A stretch of DNA of 7,332 nt from Euryarchaeota archaeon UBA169 (GTDB taxonomy: Archaea; Thermoplasmatota; Poseidoniia; MGIII; CG-Epi1): positions 3,589-10,920 of the forward strand of contig DAEH01000069.1 in the NCBI GenBank assembly GCA_002497685.1, in the 5' to 3' direction. The position numbers and the translations under genes are program-made. Below the pieces are notes generated by a model that had not been told where the DNA came from, did no database searches, and saw only the letters and a program-made list of their open reading frames with translations. Of this stretch, positions 6,832 to 7,332 are shown in pieces (the stretch's first letter is position 1; each line of letters starts with the position of its first letter).

Positions 6832-7261
6832 TCCTAATTCTGTCACAACTAATGTTTCAGTATTGTGGGGAGATATGGATGGTTTTGGACATGTTAACAA
6901 TATAATATATCTGAAATGGTGTGAAACAGCAAGAATTAAGTTATTTCAAAATCTTTGGGAATATGAAGTAGGTAACATGGAAGAGATTTTGGTAAAAGGA
7001 GGTGTGGGTCCAATATTAGCTAATTTCAATATGGACTATAAACATCCAGTTAAGTATCCGGATGAAATAGAAATTGAAACTTACTTGACTCATTTAGGGA
7101 ATTCATCAATAGGGATTGGCCATGAACTTTTCAGTAAAAAAGAAAAGAAATTGGTTGCAAAGGGGACAAGTGTAGTGGTGATGATAAATTATGTCTCCAA
7201 GGAGAAAGTAATTCTCGGAAAGAGTGATAGAGAAAAGCTATCTGAATATTTGAAAAAATAG
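6824..7261 (+). CDS. Hot-dog acyl-CoA thioesterase (4HBT family, FadM-like)
   Basis: A 145-residue single hot-dog domain, the normal length for the 4-hydroxybenzoyl-CoA thioesterase family, which hydrolyses acyl-CoA to free acid and CoA. The signature is WGDMDGFGHVNNIIYLKW (15-32), with Asp19 the likely catalytic acid, followed by CETARIKLF (33-41). The central FNMDYKHPVKYPDEIEIET (68-86) and GTSVVVMINY (114-123) supply typical sheet strands. No signal peptide is visible, so it is cytoplasmic. E. coli FadM, of similar size and pattern, removes 3,5-dienoyl-CoA that stalls oleate breakdown; placement right after a dienoyl-CoA reductase makes the same role attractive here, but that is inference. 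Its ATG lies inside the upstream gene's last codons (ATGAATAA), which suggests coupled translation; only a weak AGGG stands 13 nt upstream. YbgC-like thioesterases are an alternative subfamily. Confidence 0.85.
   Translation: MNNPNSVTTNVSVLWGDMDGFGHVNNIIYLKWCETARIKLFQNLWEYEVGNMEEILVKGGVGPILANFNMDYKHPVKYPDEIEIETYLTHLGNSSIGIGHELFSKKEKKLVAKGTSVVVMINYVSKEKVILGKSDREKLSEYLKK
7253..7258 (-). terminator. Possible U-tract terminator for tRNA-Ile
   Basis: On the minus strand there is a run of six T, 18 nt beyond the tRNA CCA end. Archaeal RNA polymerase often stops at such runs without a hairpin. The tract falls within the last codons of the convergent thioesterase gene, so lysine codons could explain it as well. 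Confidence 0.3.
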
Positions 7262-7275
7262 TAGTTGGAATATTA

Positions 7276-7332
7276 TGGTGGGCCCGACCGGATTTGAACC
7301 GGTGGCCTCCCGGTTATCAGCCGGGTGCTCCA
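7276..7332 (-). tRNA. tRNA-Ile(GAT), 5' part beyond window
   Basis: Read on the minus strand, the visible part runs from the 3' side of the D stem (GAGC) to the encoded CCA (7278-7276). The anticodon stem CCCGG/CCGGG encloses the loop CTGATAA with anticodon GAT at 7318-7316, which reads AUC/AUU isoleucine codons. The T arm is ACCGG-TTCAAAT-CCGGT (7303-7287), the acceptor 3' strand is CGGGCCC, and the discriminator base is A. The 3' half of the acceptor and the anticodon arm are those of archaeal tRNA-Ile. There is no intron in the anticodon loop. The 5' acceptor strand and most of the D arm are outside the window. It is convergent with the thioesterase gene, 14 nt apart. Confidence 0.95.

Noticed and set aside
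7314..7320. Archaeal tRNA intron next to the anticodon
   Set aside because: The anticodon loop is a normal seven bases and the stem closes directly.
1..7332. CRISPR array, insertion sequence, toxin-antitoxin or other defence system
   Set aside because: No spaced direct repeats, transposase motifs or terminal inverted repeats; nearly all of the window is accounted for by metabolic genes, a regulator and a tRNA.

Overview
The window looks archaeal. A partial tRNA-Ile(GAT) at the right edge has the acceptor end CGGGCCC-A-CCA and a T arm typical of archaeal isoleucine tRNAs. At the left edge is a divergent gene for a TrmB-family regulator, a family found mostly in archaea. The 110-bp spacer between that regulator and the main operon holds two exact copies of the archaeal TATA-box consensus TTTATATA, one facing each gene. 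The DNA is AT-rich (by eye, not computed). A marine or mesophilic archaeon such as a Thermoplasmatota (Poseidoniales / Marine Group II-III type) would fit, but this is inference; the lineage cannot be fixed from this window.

Layout. 1-600 (minus): TrmB-like regulator, cut by the window edge. 601-710: divergent promoter region. 711-7261 (plus): five tightly packed genes for fatty acid beta-oxidation: thiolase (FadA type), a two-domain 3-hydroxyacyl-CoA dehydrogenase/enoyl-CoA hydratase in the FadN domain order, an acyl-CoA dehydrogenase of about 600 residues (FadE/DmdC-like), a short-chain dehydrogenase with the active-site pattern of 2,4-dienoyl-CoA reductase, and a small hot-dog thioesterase resembling FadM. 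Gene junctions are 0, 1, 0 and -8 nt, so this is almost certainly one transcription unit. 7276-7332 (minus): tRNA-Ile, convergent with the operon and only 14 nt from its last stop codon.

How the genes fit together. FadE introduces the trans-2 double bond, the FadN-like protein hydrates it and oxidises the hydroxyl, and FadA releases acetyl-CoA, so one full cycle is encoded. The dienoyl-CoA reductase and FadM-like thioesterase are what a cell would add to handle unsaturated chains and dead-end acyl-CoAs. The window has no acyl-CoA synthetase, ETF or enoyl-CoA isomerase, so these must come from elsewhere. The gene set matches the bacterial (Bacillus-type) fadNAE set, which suggests acquisition from bacteria followed by placement under archaeal promoters and an archaeal-type regulator. 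I see no mobile element, CRISPR array or defence system. The most distinctive points are the TrmB-type control of a lipid-degradation operon and the unsaturated-chain module at its 3' end.
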